In this document: positions 53,601 to 60,151 of the stretch, in pieces
How the letters are laid out: every line of letters starts with the position of its first letter
Numbering within the stretch: position 1 is the first letter of the stretch
NCBI GenBank assembly: GCA_021371965.1
Contig: JAJFVE010000183.1
Location: forward strand, 1-64,000
From: Planctomycetaceae bacterium
GTDB lineage: Bacteria; Planctomycetota; Phycisphaerae; SM23-33
Length of the DNA stretch: 64,000 nucleotides
Direction: 5' to 3'
Made by a program: the position numbers and the translations under genes
The notes under the pieces: model-generated
Database searches by the model: none
What the model was told of the DNA's origin: nothing
The model's input: only the letters and a program-made list of their open reading frames with translations

Positions 53601-55133
53601 TTCGGGTCGACCACGGCCGACAACGTCGTCACGCTGACCAACGACATCGACGCCCAGAGCGGGTATCGGTACATCCATGTGTACGACAACCCGAACTCGA
53701 CCGCCGACAAGGCCGTCCTCTCCGGCGCCGTCACGAACCTGTGGGGCCTGGAGAAGCGTGGCGACGGCGAACTGCAGATGAACGGTTTCGCCACCATGGG
53801 CGAGCACGTGCGAATCTATGACGGCGGCACGTTGAGAGTGATCGGCGACCTGCGCAGCGGCAACGCCTACACCGGCACCGACCCCCGCTACGTCGGGGCC
53901 TCGGATCGCGATATCTATGTCGGCAACGGCGATGGCAACTACACCGGCAACAAACTGATCGTGACGGGCAACGTTTCGGCAAATTACTTCAACGCCGATA
54001 ACCGCCCCGGCTCGCTGGTGGACATCAGCGGCAACGTGGCGACCGAGTACCGGTTTGAAATGAACGCCGGCACCGGCCACATCGGCGGCAACCTGCAGAC
54101 CGGCGAGCACGTGTATCTGCGGAATGCCACAGTCATGACCGTGGATGGCAGCCTCCGTGCGGGCGTGGTTCAGACCCAGGGCAACGCCGACCGCGGCGTT
54201 TACCTCGAAAGCGGCAGCCGCTTGAGCGTAGGTGGTAGTCTGCAGGGCTGGCACGTTTACACCGACGGCACGGCCGGCACCGGCTACACGGTGGGCGGCG
54301 ACGTCAGTGCGTGGCGGTTTGAGCTCAACAAGGGCACGTCGTCTGTCGGCGGAAGCATCATGACGACCGAGCACCTGTACGTTCAGAACGGCAGCCAGTT
54401 GACCGTCGGTGGCAACATCGCCACCCAGGGCAACATCTACGTCCAGAACAACGGCGGCGGGCTGCTGGCCGTCAACGTTGCCGGCGAAGAGGGCAAGGGC
54501 ATCATCCAGCTCGGCACCTCGGGCAACGGCAGCATGTATGTAGAGAACGGCACGGCCGAGAACCCCAACCGCCTGAAGGGTAACGGTTCCATCACCGGCA
54601 GCCACATTTATTTCAACAACAATGCCGGCCTGGAAGGCAACTGGGACATCACGACCAGCAACCTGGTGCAGATAGCCGGCAATGCCTATGTGGCCCCGGG
54701 CAACAGCATCGGGACGATTACGGTTGATGGCAACCTGCAAATGGACAACAACTCCACCTACAACTGGGAGTTGGGCAACGGCGTTGCCGACCTGATCGTG
54801 ATCAACGACGGGCGTCTGACGCTTCAGAACGGTTGGAAGCTGGTTCTGGATGGATACGGCTTTGACAATGCCAGGCTTGTCGACAAGCTGTATCTGTTCC
54901 AGTACACCGGTACGACGGATTGGACGCAGACGCAGTTCTATGCTCCAATCTGGTCGTTGGGAACCACCACCGACGAGCGGTGGCATACCGAGAGCCTGGC
55001 CTTCGTGCAAGATGCCACTGGCATCTACATCACCGGTCTGAAGGTGGACCCGATTCCCGAGCCGGCGACGATGGCTCTGCTGGCGGTTGGAGCGGTGTTG
55101 ATGGTGATCCGACGTCGTCGTCGCGTGGACTGA
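47697..55133 (+). CDS. 2,478-residue repeat-rich PEP-CTERM surface protein, adhesin-like
   Basis: A signal peptide (MRNAATTAPVLAMSFLIMCL...) is followed by a protein rich in Gly, Asn, Thr and Asp, dominated by beta-helix-type strands of the autotransporter-associated type. Near the N-terminus three repeats of about 105-120 residues can be aligned (each has LNLDGGEIRGEFRTNLYG, STLRANYGGYNF and TGDGYLELGG variants). A PA14-like segment lies at about 885-1060 (YNDGWNPDPQLLF ... YKAPETGNQCFNSYWGDDAY). The C-terminus is a PEP-CTERM signal: IPEPATMALLAVGAVLMVIR then RRRR, to be cut by an exosortase-type enzyme. No beta-barrel is present. GAGGAG stands before ATG 47697. It forms its own unit with promoter and terminator. 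Confidence 0.9.
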   Translation: MRNAATTAPVLAMSFLIMCLVAVGPVLATDYTWNTGWTNNNWMDTAQWDPTPVDFSSGNLFYMNSGDRASANGGTFADQLTLYAGSELHLDGDQSATANNLVLDGGTFSGEYRTNLYGAINVASASILRANYNGYQFTINSELNGSGNIQKTGSGYLQLGSTSGNWSGTMTVDESYVEFTSNRSGLRNGTLNLGTAYGAGTLHLINGFNSGTVNVKAGGLAWLNGDESGDVTGGTLNLDGGEIRGEFRTNLYGPINVLSNSTLRANYGGYNFRVHTLNGTADINKTGDGYLELGGQGAGMGNVSTGDWSGTMTISQGYVTSVNRNSLGGGTIKVDGSGGYLEWGSGFNSGTINILSGGSARMSNNFSETNVSGATVNLNGGELFGQAATRIYGDINILGTASTMRANWDGYNFELMGSLHGEMGVAVTKTGDGRLVLYGDSSSTYSGMWDVAYRGLWLENNNALGSAMTSLTIENGGFVRYSGTTNALNVISLTLGGNTFDEGTYNIANTYLSNQGNLINFASYFNVDGGNAGTIYNGLYTMIWNAGADGNWSDSTWTNQPPTYPTANEKAQIDTAYKVTVDDAQAAKAVALSNGGQLYIAPTGTLTISGYLNATSDAGTKVIVDAGATLAAGKGAVNTMDLLGSATVAATTAGQDLAVAEFTASTAGTVLTKTGAGTLALANSGDANFLSNTTLELQGGLVKLTGETLHGATINPLNGGGLAINNPTAVDLTAQNFQVTANGGELQATTADVAFGSVTLADGAELRGSGAGKVSVTGTVLAGAGKSGTLNAVNTDLNMGAYSDGGAAQTLNIKGSGAGRVVMDNSAGGISAANSSIVVQSGTLTAIGTATHDATGGATTVQLAGGKLELSGVPTIGSVNNALTAGIYYNDGWNPDPQLLFEKPGNLLTQVAAETEEDTGKGISNGPGINYNGNFNLLFPGQTRTENFQVAWTGYYKAPETGNQCFNSYWGDDAYTMYIDVNQNGTFEENERISGNWGGPQWVNLTQNESYKVAFGFAENGGGENVGFQFWTSALGWQNINPSAANQAGMWSYIGMTYGEVSTSANLLVTASSTLEANSGTAVDVSAVTLRDGTLTIQGTAPQVNIGALSVDAAAGSQVGIGGAIPVSVTGALDGNSVATTIAKTGSGTLILNAAGVNLENTTIDVQRGTLVGNAAGAMGTAAIKLTGGYNGSYVGGSLVLNSPDGLATTYDNAVTVQHVNLGNGDYGHQTAAIMASGGAITLGSAGKTLTVEANYDNRLTLQALPGASLEIASDIAAGWNSRVGVYKGDVTFAGTGTQSFYHLGVNEDGSGNRNDAGNYGKLTVDGPLVISGEWLQVRQNGQLILNNSLDVGYANFENNGSLVRNGTGTAGDVTIRNQMNLGYGYTIDTSAATGTGSTFTANGANLYLNNGSTLKADNQIAASYMEVNGGAQVTGDAGFDVSGTLVLQGGTLTTSGTVNAQNLNLSSGTFNQNGQAISIKDGGTLTVGNGFNLNLTSGAALTMGSGASLNINGGGTVTTDQALHVYNLNMDGTLNLTGATPDDRNLQVDGRLYVGGADLNMTGSNLVTTLGQTDIEIASGRTLTVDDALSVRQLTINGTLVRNGAGAAGDITATGDLNLRGSDLNMTGSTLAVGGTLNIENRTVTVDAGQANLQLGRLRLANGTINAQTITANTYGFSGGTVNANLSGGGGDSWIWFDNGLTVLNGTTNNTAANWILNGATVRVKPNGSNLSTTNWTTFYGGGPNLIESSGTLALNIGYSAGNVNWNWGQGGFSAYGGDLAVTLNGGAAITWSDNGSGFNGQQIYLGSAYSTHNVTLTNNINLNCEGNVNTPSLTTLATMSGNLTGGGMLVKQGAGTLLLTGDNSERTGWTRIHRGALDVGTNGAGLGSGWVWLYADNADNTNKGAVLQANGTLNMNIGWTESGAIGWDSNGGGFAARGGALTVNLEGGATLYWNNQDNGFRGTRLMFGSTTADNVVTLTNDIDAQSGYRYIHVYDNPNSTADKAVLSGAVTNLWGLEKRGDGELQMNGFATMGEHVRIYDGGTLRVIGDLRSGNAYTGTDPRYVGASDRDIYVGNGDGNYTGNKLIVTGNVSANYFNADNRPGSLVDISGNVATEYRFEMNAGTGHIGGNLQTGEHVYLRNATVMTVDGSLRAGVVQTQGNADRGVYLESGSRLSVGGSLQGWHVYTDGTAGTGYTVGGDVSAWRFELNKGTSSVGGSIMTTEHLYVQNGSQLTVGGNIATQGNIYVQNNGGGLLAVNVAGEEGKGIIQLGTSGNGSMYVENGTAENPNRLKGNGSITGSHIYFNNNAGLEGNWDITTSNLVQIAGNAYVAPGNSIGTITVDGNLQMDNNSTYNWELGNGVADLIVINDGRLTLQNGWKLVLDGYGFDNARLVDKLYLFQYTGTTDWTQTQFYAPIWSLGTTTDERWHTESLAFVQDATGIYITGLKVDPIPEPATMALLAVGAVLMVIRRRRRVD

Positions 55134-55165
55134 TCCCGCGAGCCGCGTCGAATTGTTGAGATGAA

Positions 55166-55197
55166 CGGGCGGCCGTCCCGCGTGGGACGGCCGCCCG
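55166..55197 (+). terminator. Perfect 14-bp stem after the large PEP-CTERM gene
   Basis: CGGGCGGCCGTCCC at 55166-55179 pairs perfectly with GGGACGGCCGCCCG at 55184-55197 around GCGT. It starts 33 bases beyond the stop. There is no U-tract, so termination may need factor help. Confidence 0.7.
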
Positions 55198-55488
55198 CGA
55201 TATTTGACGGGGGTGCGATACAAGGCAATCGAATCCAATTTTGCAGGGAGGAGAAGGTCCATGCCGATGGGGAAATCCTAAGCCTCAAACTCTAAATCCT
55301 AAACAAACTCAAAGTCCAAAGCTTCAAGGTCCCAAACTTTCGCGCGTTCCCGCAAGCCTATGACCGCTCTGCGAGCTTTTTGACTTTGGGCGGCAACAGG
55401 CCCTGGTGTTGATTTAGAGGCGATCCTCCTGGCGTACGGTATCAGATATTGGATATCCCGCATCGTGGGTGCTAGAATCTGACCCTTC
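55198..55488. other. Gene-free stretch with phrase repeat and ribF promoter
   Basis: After the terminator, 55281-55330 contains AT-rich words (CTCAAACTCTAAATCCTAAA, CAAACTCAAAGTCCAAAG) of the dispersed filler type, then AAAGCT/AGCTTTTTGACTTTGGG words that partly invert them. The end carries the candidate ribF promoter. No reading frame is convincing. Confidence 0.5.
55449..55478 (+). promoter_or_regulatory. Candidate ribF promoter close to the start codon
   Basis: TTGGAT (55449-55454) and TAGAAT (55473-55478) are 18 bases apart. Only 10 bases separate the -10 from ATG 55489, which predicts a nearly leaderless transcript. Confidence 0.4.
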
Positions 55489-56436
55489 ATGAACGAGCGG
55501 CACATACAAGGCTTGGAATTGCTGATCTCGCAGATGCGCGGGTGCGTGCTGACCATCGGCAACTTTGATGGCGTGCATGTGGGCCACCGTCACATCATCG
55601 CCCGCGCGCGGGCGCTGGCCGATGGCGAGGGCGCGCCCGTCGTGGCCATGACCTTCGACCCGCCCCCGGACCTGGTCATGCGGCCCCAGGACGCTCCGCT
55701 ACGGCTGACGCTGCCCCAGCGCCGCGCCGAGTTGCTGCTCGAAGCCGGCGCCGACTACGTTGTCACGGCCCGCGCGGACAAAGCCCTGCTGGGCCTCTCG
55801 GCGGAAGACTTCATCACGCGGGTGATCGTGGATCGCTTTGCGCCGCGGCACATGGTCGAGGGCGGCAACTTCTTCTTCGGGGCCGCCCGGGCGGGGAACA
55901 TCGAGCTGTTGCGCCGGCGCGGCGCCGAGTTGGGCTTTTTCGTCCACGCGATCGATCCGGTGCTGATCGAACTGGGCAGTGAAACCGTGCAGATATCCAG
56001 CACGCTCATCCGCTCGCTGGTGGCCGCCGGGCGCGTGGAAGACGCCGCCCGCTGCCTGGGCGGGCCTTACACCCTCCAGGGGCCGGTCGTGATCGGGCGG
56101 CGCGTCGGGCGCAGCCTAGGCTTTCCAACGTGCAACATCGACATCGGTCCCCTGGTCATGCCCGCCCAGGGCGTCTACGCCGGATGGGCGCGCGTGGCCG
56201 GGCAGGGCAGTGCGGCCGCAGTCAGCATCGGCACGCAGCCGACGTTCGACGGCGACGAGGTCGTCGTCGAGGCCTTCCTGCTGGACCTTCAGGACAGCGT
56301 CTATGATAAGATGATGAGCCTGGGCCTGCTGGCACGCCTGCGCGACCAGCAGAGGTTTGCCGGCCCCGAGGCCCTCAAGACTCAGATATCCAAGGACGTG
56401 CAGCGTGTGCGCGAAATCTGCAAACGACGTCTTTAG
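55489..56436 (+). CDS. ribF: Bifunctional riboflavin kinase/FAD synthetase
   Basis: The 315-residue protein has the two expected domains. The FAD synthetase part shows LTIGNFDGVHVGHRHII (residues 21-37), the nucleotidyltransferase HxGH-type motif, and ISSTLIRSLVAAGRVEDAARCLG. The flavokinase part begins near 188: VVIGRRVGRSLGFPTCNIDI, then GVYAGW and SIGTQPTFDGDEVVVEAFLLD. The enzyme makes FMN and then FAD from riboflavin and ATP in the cytoplasm. Length is normal. The -10 element stands 10 bases before the start, and the next gene overlaps its end by 32 bases. Confidence 0.94.
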   Translation: MNERHIQGLELLISQMRGCVLTIGNFDGVHVGHRHIIARARALADGEGAPVVAMTFDPPPDLVMRPQDAPLRLTLPQRRAELLLEAGADYVVTARADKALLGLSAEDFITRVIVDRFAPRHMVEGGNFFFGAARAGNIELLRRRGAELGFFVHAIDPVLIELGSETVQISSTLIRSLVAAGRVEDAARCLGGPYTLQGPVVIGRRVGRSLGFPTCNIDIGPLVMPAQGVYAGWARVAGQGSAAAVSIGTQPTFDGDEVVVEAFLLDLQDSVYDKMMSLGLLARLRDQQRFAGPEALKTQISKDVQRVREICKRRL

Positions 56437-57409
56437 CCTGCTGTGCGACCGCCTGACGGGCGCACGGTCGCTGCTTGTCACGACGCACGCGCGCTCCGAC
56501 GGCGACGCGCTGGGCTCGATGGCCGCCCTTGCCGGCGCTGCCCGTGCCGCCGGCAAGAGCGTCGCCTGCGTTTTGCCCGACGCCCTGCCCGAACGGTACG
56601 GATTCCTGTTCCCCGATCAGAAGATCCCTGCCGGCGACCGCTTCGCCGCGCTGGCCGATGCGGCCGACCTCGTCGTGATCGTCGATACGTGCGCCGCCAG
56701 CCAGCTCGAGGGAATCGCCGAGGCTATCGTCGCGCGACGCGACAAGGTGGCCGTGGTGGACCATCACCGCACGGTCGACGACCTCGGCAGCGTGCAGTGG
56801 ATCGACGCCTCCGCTGCCGCGGCGGGAATCATGGTCATGCAGGTCATCGAGCACCTGGAGTGGCCGATGCCCCTCGCCGTCGCCGAGGCGCTGATGGTGG
56901 CCGTCACCACCGACACCGGATGGCTGCACTTTGCCAACACCGACGCTGCCGCCCTGCGGGCGGTCGCCCAGTGCGTGGCCGCCGGCGTGCGGCCGGACCT
57001 GCTCTACAAAAAGCTCTACCAGACCGACCGCCCCGAGCGGCTCAAGCTGATCGGGCGGGTGCTGGAGAGCCTGGAGTTGCATTGTGACGGGGCGCTGGCG
57101 GCCATGACCATCCGCAAGAGCGACTTCCTGGCTACCGGCGCCACGTGCGAAGAGACGGAGAATCTTGTCAATGAGGCCCTGCGCGTCGCGTCGGTCGAGA
57201 CGGCCATCATCCTGGTCGAGAACGGAGCGCTGGTGCGCGTGAGCCTCCGCAGCCGCGACGCCATCGACGTGGCGGAGATCGCCCGCCAGTACGGCGGTGG
57301 CGGCCACCGCCGAGCCGCCGGCGTGCGCCTGGCCGGCGATATCGACGAACTGAAAACCCAACTCGTGCAGCGCTGCACCGTGGCGCTCAAAGCAGCCGGC
57401 GTCGGGTAA
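56405..57409 (+). CDS. DHH/DHHA1 phosphoesterase, NrnA-like
   Basis: From GTG 56405, preceded by AAGGA inside ribF, the product has 334 residues. The DHH domain shows THARSDGDALGS (His28, Asp32, Asp34), VVIVDTCA (Asp95) and the name-giving DHH at 120-122 (VVDHHRTVDD). The DHHA1 domain ends with YGGGGHRRAAGVRLAG. These match NrnA-type enzymes, which cleave short oligoribonucleotides and 3'-phosphoadenosine 5'-phosphate with manganese in the cytoplasm. A longer start at 56357 would overlap ribF by 80 bases and is less likely. It is translationally linked to ribF, as in many bacteria. Confidence 0.9.
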   Translation: MCAKSANDVFSLLCDRLTGARSLLVTTHARSDGDALGSMAALAGAARAAGKSVACVLPDALPERYGFLFPDQKIPAGDRFAALADAADLVVIVDTCAASQLEGIAEAIVARRDKVAVVDHHRTVDDLGSVQWIDASAAAAGIMVMQVIEHLEWPMPLAVAEALMVAVTTDTGWLHFANTDAAALRAVAQCVAAGVRPDLLYKKLYQTDRPERLKLIGRVLESLELHCDGALAAMTIRKSDFLATGATCEETENLVNEALRVASVETAIILVENGALVRVSLRSRDAIDVAEIARQYGGGGHRRAAGVRLAGDIDELKTQLVQRCTVALKAAGVG

Positions 57410-57414
57410 GACAA

Positions 57415-57540
57415 AACCTACCACAGAGACAACGAGAAGAGCTGAGGGGGTAAAAGCAAGATTTCGATACTAACAGTTTGTTTTTCACATCGAGTTTTGT
57501 TTTTACCCTCATCTTCCTCTGAGACTCTGTGGTAAGTTTT
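57415..57540. repeat. Dispersed inverted repeat with CCACAGAG/CTCTGTGG ends, copy 2
   Basis: TACCACAGAG at 57419-57428 pairs with CTCTGTGGTA at 57525-57534, with further partial pairing inside (GAGGGGGTAAAA against TTTTACCCTC). It is the same element as 8493-8675. Confidence 0.7.
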
Positions 57541-57554
57541 TTTCAGAACGCCGC

Positions 57555-57583
57555 TTGACAGGAGCGGCCGGAGGGGCTAGAAG
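57555..57583 (+). promoter_or_regulatory. Promoter of the riboswitch-controlled unit
   Basis: A perfect -35 TTGACA (57555-57560), 17-base spacer, and -10 TAGAAG (57578-57583). The predicted transcript would start near 57590, right where the cobalamin riboswitch begins. Confidence 0.65.
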
Positions 57584-57589
57584 AGTCCC

Positions 57590-57756
57590 ATCAGCAGGTG
57601 TTCGTCGACGACGAACCCAAGGGAAGGCCGTGAAAATCGGCCGCGGACGCGCCGCTGTAACCGGTGACGACCGCTGCACAGGCCACTGGATCGTTGTGTT
57701 AACGGTCCGGGAAGGCGCAGCGGAAGGTAGACCCGGAAGCCAGAAGACCTGCCTGC
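57590..57756 (+). ncRNA. Cobalamin (vitamin B12) riboswitch aptamer
   Basis: The conserved core is easy to read: GCAGGT near 57594, then AAGGGAA, CCGTGAAAATCGG (57629-57641), CGCGGACGCG, CCGCTGTAA (57652-57660), and finally the B12 box GAAGCCAGAAGACCTGCC at 57736-57753. The first and last blocks GCAGGT (57594-57599) and ACCTGC (57747-57752) pair as the closing stem. This order and spacing match the class I cobalamin riboswitch (adenosylcobalamin-type). It lies directly after a promoter and before an intrinsic terminator and a PEP-CTERM gene. When coenzyme B12 is bound, expression downstream should be off. Confidence 0.92.
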
Positions 57757-57820
57757 GGATAACCTGGTGCACCACCGCGAGTGAGTGGGTGCCGGTAACA
57801 ATCCGCCTTCCAGCGCATTG

Positions 57821-57859
57821 TCCCGGAACTTGCCCCCGCGAGTGTCCGGGATTTTTGTT
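57821..57859 (+). terminator. Intrinsic terminator, expression platform of the B12 riboswitch
   Basis: TCCCGGA (57821-57827) pairs with TCCGGGA (57845-57851), extended by ACT/AGT, and is followed by TTTTTGTTT. It lies 65 bases beyond the B12 box and 145 bases before the coding region, so it can stop the transcript when the aptamer is filled. Confidence 0.75.
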
Positions 57860-58004
57860 TGCCGCTCGCGAGAGGCGGAAAACGGGCCCGTTTCCCTCTT
57901 CGCGCCGGCACTTCAAGAACTCCCCCAGGTTTCTGTTCCCCGAGACGGTCCGCGTGCGGGCTGTCTGTTCCGTCTGTGCCCGAGGGCACAAAAGGAGTTG
58001 TGAG

Positions 58005-58763
58005 ATGTTCGGACGTAAAGGGTTGTTTCGTGCAGCAGCGGTGTGCAGCGTGCTGGCCTTGGCCGCGTCGGCCCAGGCCGATGTATTTTCAGGCATCGAG
58101 GTTAAGTCGTGGACCGGTGATATCAACGCCCAGAACAAGGCGCTGCTGGTACTGGATTTCAGCCATTCCGCCATACCGGGCGGATCGTACGCCTTCGGGT
58201 ATCGCTGGAATGATGGCGACACTGTGGCGCGTGTTGACGACGGTAGCGAAGGCTACGATCCTTACGTCAACGGATACACTGACAGCTGGGGCACGACGCA
58301 CCCGGCTCACGGGGCGACGGTGGACGCTGGGTCGTCCGAGGCCATGCTGATAGTGCTGAAGACCGCGAATGTGATTGGCGTGACCTATCACACGCACAAA
58401 GATTACGGATTCGGGCTCGACGGCCTGTCATACAACGGGTCAAGCATCATGGCTTCCGATCCGTACTGGATGCTGGCATATCCGTCTTTCTGGTGGGATG
58501 GCAACGCCTCGTACCAGGACTTCGGCGGCAATACGCAGCCGGCGGTCGCTCCCAACGGCGAACTGACCCCGTCCCAACTCGGCGTGGGCATGCGTGATCT
58601 GGCCAACGGTTTCATCGACGCATGGGTGCAGGAAGACGTGCTCTCGCATGGTTACAATCAAGTGTACGTGCCGCTGATTCCCACGACCAACGCCCCCGAG
58701 CCGATGACGCTGGGGCTGTTGTTGGTCGGCGGCTTGGGACTGCTGCGCCGGCGCAGTGCGTAA
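58005..58763 (+). CDS. B12-riboswitch-controlled PEP-CTERM surface protein
   Basis: The 252-residue product has a signal peptide (MFGRKGLFRAAAVCSVLALAASAQA), a mature beta-rich part, and a C-terminal PEP-CTERM signal (APEPMTLGLLLVGGLGLLRR). The stretch NKALLVLDFSHSAIPGGSYA then FGYRWNDG resembles, from memory, a family of secreted proteins found under cobalamin riboswitches in planctomycetes and related phyla; I cannot check this here. The repression logic suggests a role when B12 is scarce, such as surface capture of corrinoids. The protein has many aromatic residues (SDPYWMLAYPSFWWDG), suitable for binding a flat ligand; this is inference. Ribosome-binding site AAAGGAG precedes ATG 58005. 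Confidence 0.82.
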   Translation: MFGRKGLFRAAAVCSVLALAASAQADVFSGIEVKSWTGDINAQNKALLVLDFSHSAIPGGSYAFGYRWNDGDTVARVDDGSEGYDPYVNGYTDSWGTTHPAHGATVDAGSSEAMLIVLKTANVIGVTYHTHKDYGFGLDGLSYNGSSIMASDPYWMLAYPSFWWDGNASYQDFGGNTQPAVAPNGELTPSQLGVGMRDLANGFIDAWVQEDVLSHGYNQVYVPLIPTTNAPEPMTLGLLLVGGLGLLRRRSA

Positions 58764-58782
58764 TTCGATAACCTCCCAACAG

Positions 58783-58820
58783 ACCGGACCCGGGCCCTTG
58801 CCATGGGGCCCGGGTTCGGT
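58783..58820 (+). terminator. 15-bp GC hairpin after the PEP-CTERM gene
   Basis: ACCGGACCCGGGCCC (58783-58797) pairs with GGGCCCGGGTTCGGT (58806-58820), one G-U pair, eight-base loop. There is no U-tract, like the hairpin after the other PEP-CTERM gene. Confidence 0.65.
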
Positions 58821-58840
58821 ATCGTTGGCTTAAGATTGAG

Positions 58841-59635
58841 ATGATCCAGGCAATGAACAAGACGATGCGGTCCGGCCGGCGCGGCTTCACCTTGATGGAG
58901 CTGCTGACGGTGATCGCCATTATCAGCGTGCTGACGGCGATCCTGATTCCGACCGTCTCGGGCGCTCTGGAGTCGGCGCGGGCCGTGCAGTGCCAGACGA
59001 ACCTGCGCTACATGGGCACGTCCATCAACAATTACCGCCGCGACCACGCCGACCAGTTCCCGCCGTATCGGGCGGCGTACACGACGGCGTATGAAGGCAC
59101 GCGGGCGTTTACGTACATCTACAGTTGGGGCGCGGCCACCAACCCGGTCAACCAGCGAGCCAGTTGGATGTATCCGTACTGGGACTTTCACTGCCTGCTT
59201 TGCCCGTCGATGAACTGGAAAGACGTTGTGCCCCAGGCGGGGATCATCGAGCCGACCACGACGTACGGGTACAACGCTTTCTTCCTGGACGGCAAATTCA
59301 TGACTCGCGTTGGGGCGCCCACGATCGAGGTTGCCCGCAAGACCGGCGCCGACATCAAGCGCCCCTCGCAGTTGATCGTCTATGCCGACTCGGCCTTGTA
59401 CTGGGCTCCGGCCAGCGTGCCGATCTTCCAGAACAGCACGTACCTGGAGCCGCCCGTACCCGGCGCCGGCGGCACGGTGACGCCGACCAACCACTTCCGC
59501 CACAGCGGCCAGTGCGGCGTCTTGTTTGCATCGGGCAGTACCGGCTCGCTGCCGCCGGGCCAGGGCATGCTCCTCAACGCGCAGCGCAAGCTGGGATTCG
59601 TCAGCACCGTCAATGACCCGTACTATTCCAATTAG
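58841..59635 (+). CDS. Type II secretion-like pseudopilin, degenerate H-X9-DG
   Basis: The 264-residue protein has a prepilin signal (RRGFTLMELLTVIAIISVL), Glu at +5, and a single N-terminal helix. The end of the protein has NHFRHSGQCGVLFASGSTGS where other family members have His-x9-Asp-Gly; the Asp is replaced by Ser. CLLCPSMNW resembles the CPS motif of the family. It should be cleaved by prepilin peptidase and sit in the inner membrane. ATG 58841 or 58853 could be the start. The next gene starts inside its 3' end. Neighbourhood with a PEP-CTERM gene may be coincidental, since a strong hairpin lies between. Confidence 0.82.
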   Translation: MIQAMNKTMRSGRRGFTLMELLTVIAIISVLTAILIPTVSGALESARAVQCQTNLRYMGTSINNYRRDHADQFPPYRAAYTTAYEGTRAFTYIYSWGAATNPVNQRASWMYPYWDFHCLLCPSMNWKDVVPQAGIIEPTTTYGYNAFFLDGKFMTRVGAPTIEVARKTGADIKRPSQLIVYADSALYWAPASVPIFQNSTYLEPPVPGAGGTVTPTNHFRHSGQCGVLFASGSTGSLPPGQGMLLNAQRKLGFVSTVNDPYYSN

Positions 59636-60020
59636 CCTGCTGGCGGGCGTTCTGGCGGCCGTCTGCGGCTGCTCGGGCGAATATCCGCGCAAGGAACTCG
59701 GCGGCGACTCGCCGCGGGCGGTGCAGGTCAAGGACATGATCACCAAGCTCCGCACGGCCTCGGCGGAGGAACTCGACGCCGTGATCGCCGCGCAGGTGGT
59801 CGCTGCCGGCCCCAACGACGGTGGGCGGCGCGAGATGGCGGTGTTTACCCTCAAGCAGATCGCCAATGCCTCGGACGTGCAGATCGTGATGCTCGACCAG
59901 TATGGCAGCGACGTCGTCCGCGCGACCCTCCGCCTGAGCGACGACATTCAGCCGCGCACGCTCTGCATGATGCTGGTCAGCGGTCCCCAAGGCCAACTCC
60001 TCTGGGCCGGACCCGGCTGA
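59613..60020 (+). CDS. Small lipoprotein of unknown function
   Basis: The 135-residue product starts at ATG 59613, inside the pseudopilin gene (23-base overlap). It has a lipoprotein-like signal (MTRTIPISLLAGVLAAVCGC) and a mature part with a helix (VKDMITKLRTASAEELDAVI) and three strands (MAVFTLKQIANASDVQIVML ... QPRTLCMMLVSGPQGQLLW). Not recognised. Overlap with the pseudopilin suggests joint expression. No ribosome-binding site is obvious, which fits coupling. Confidence 0.6.
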   Translation: MTRTIPISLLAGVLAAVCGCSGEYPRKELGGDSPRAVQVKDMITKLRTASAEELDAVIAAQVVAAGPNDGGRREMAVFTLKQIANASDVQIVMLDQYGSDVVRATLRLSDDIQPRTLCMMLVSGPQGQLLWAGPG

Positions 60021-60074
60021 GCCCTCGCTCGCAGTGGCCGCGCCAGCGGCTGCAATTCACGCCCTCACCTTTCC

Positions 60075-60104
60075 TTGCGATTGTTCCCGGAGCGGGGCTA
60101 TGAT
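60075..60104 (+). promoter_or_regulatory. Candidate promoter of the RND efflux operon
   Basis: TTGCGA (60075-60080) and TATGAT (60099-60104) are 18 bases apart, 48 bases before ATG 60152. The -35 word is the same as at 47505. Confidence 0.5.
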
Positions 60105-60151
60105 GGGTTTGACATTGTGCCGCTGCGACCGCAGCATGCAAGGAGTTGGCG

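Noticed and set aside
50886..55262. Antisense opening of 1,458 codons opposite the PEP-CTERM gene
   Set aside because: No domains and Ala/Val/Gln/Arg-rich shadow composition; the plus strand encodes signal peptide, repeats and a PEP-CTERM signal.
56375..57424. Minus-strand opening opposite the DHH phosphoesterase
   Set aside because: The plus strand has all DHH/DHHA1 motifs; the minus frame is a compositional shadow.
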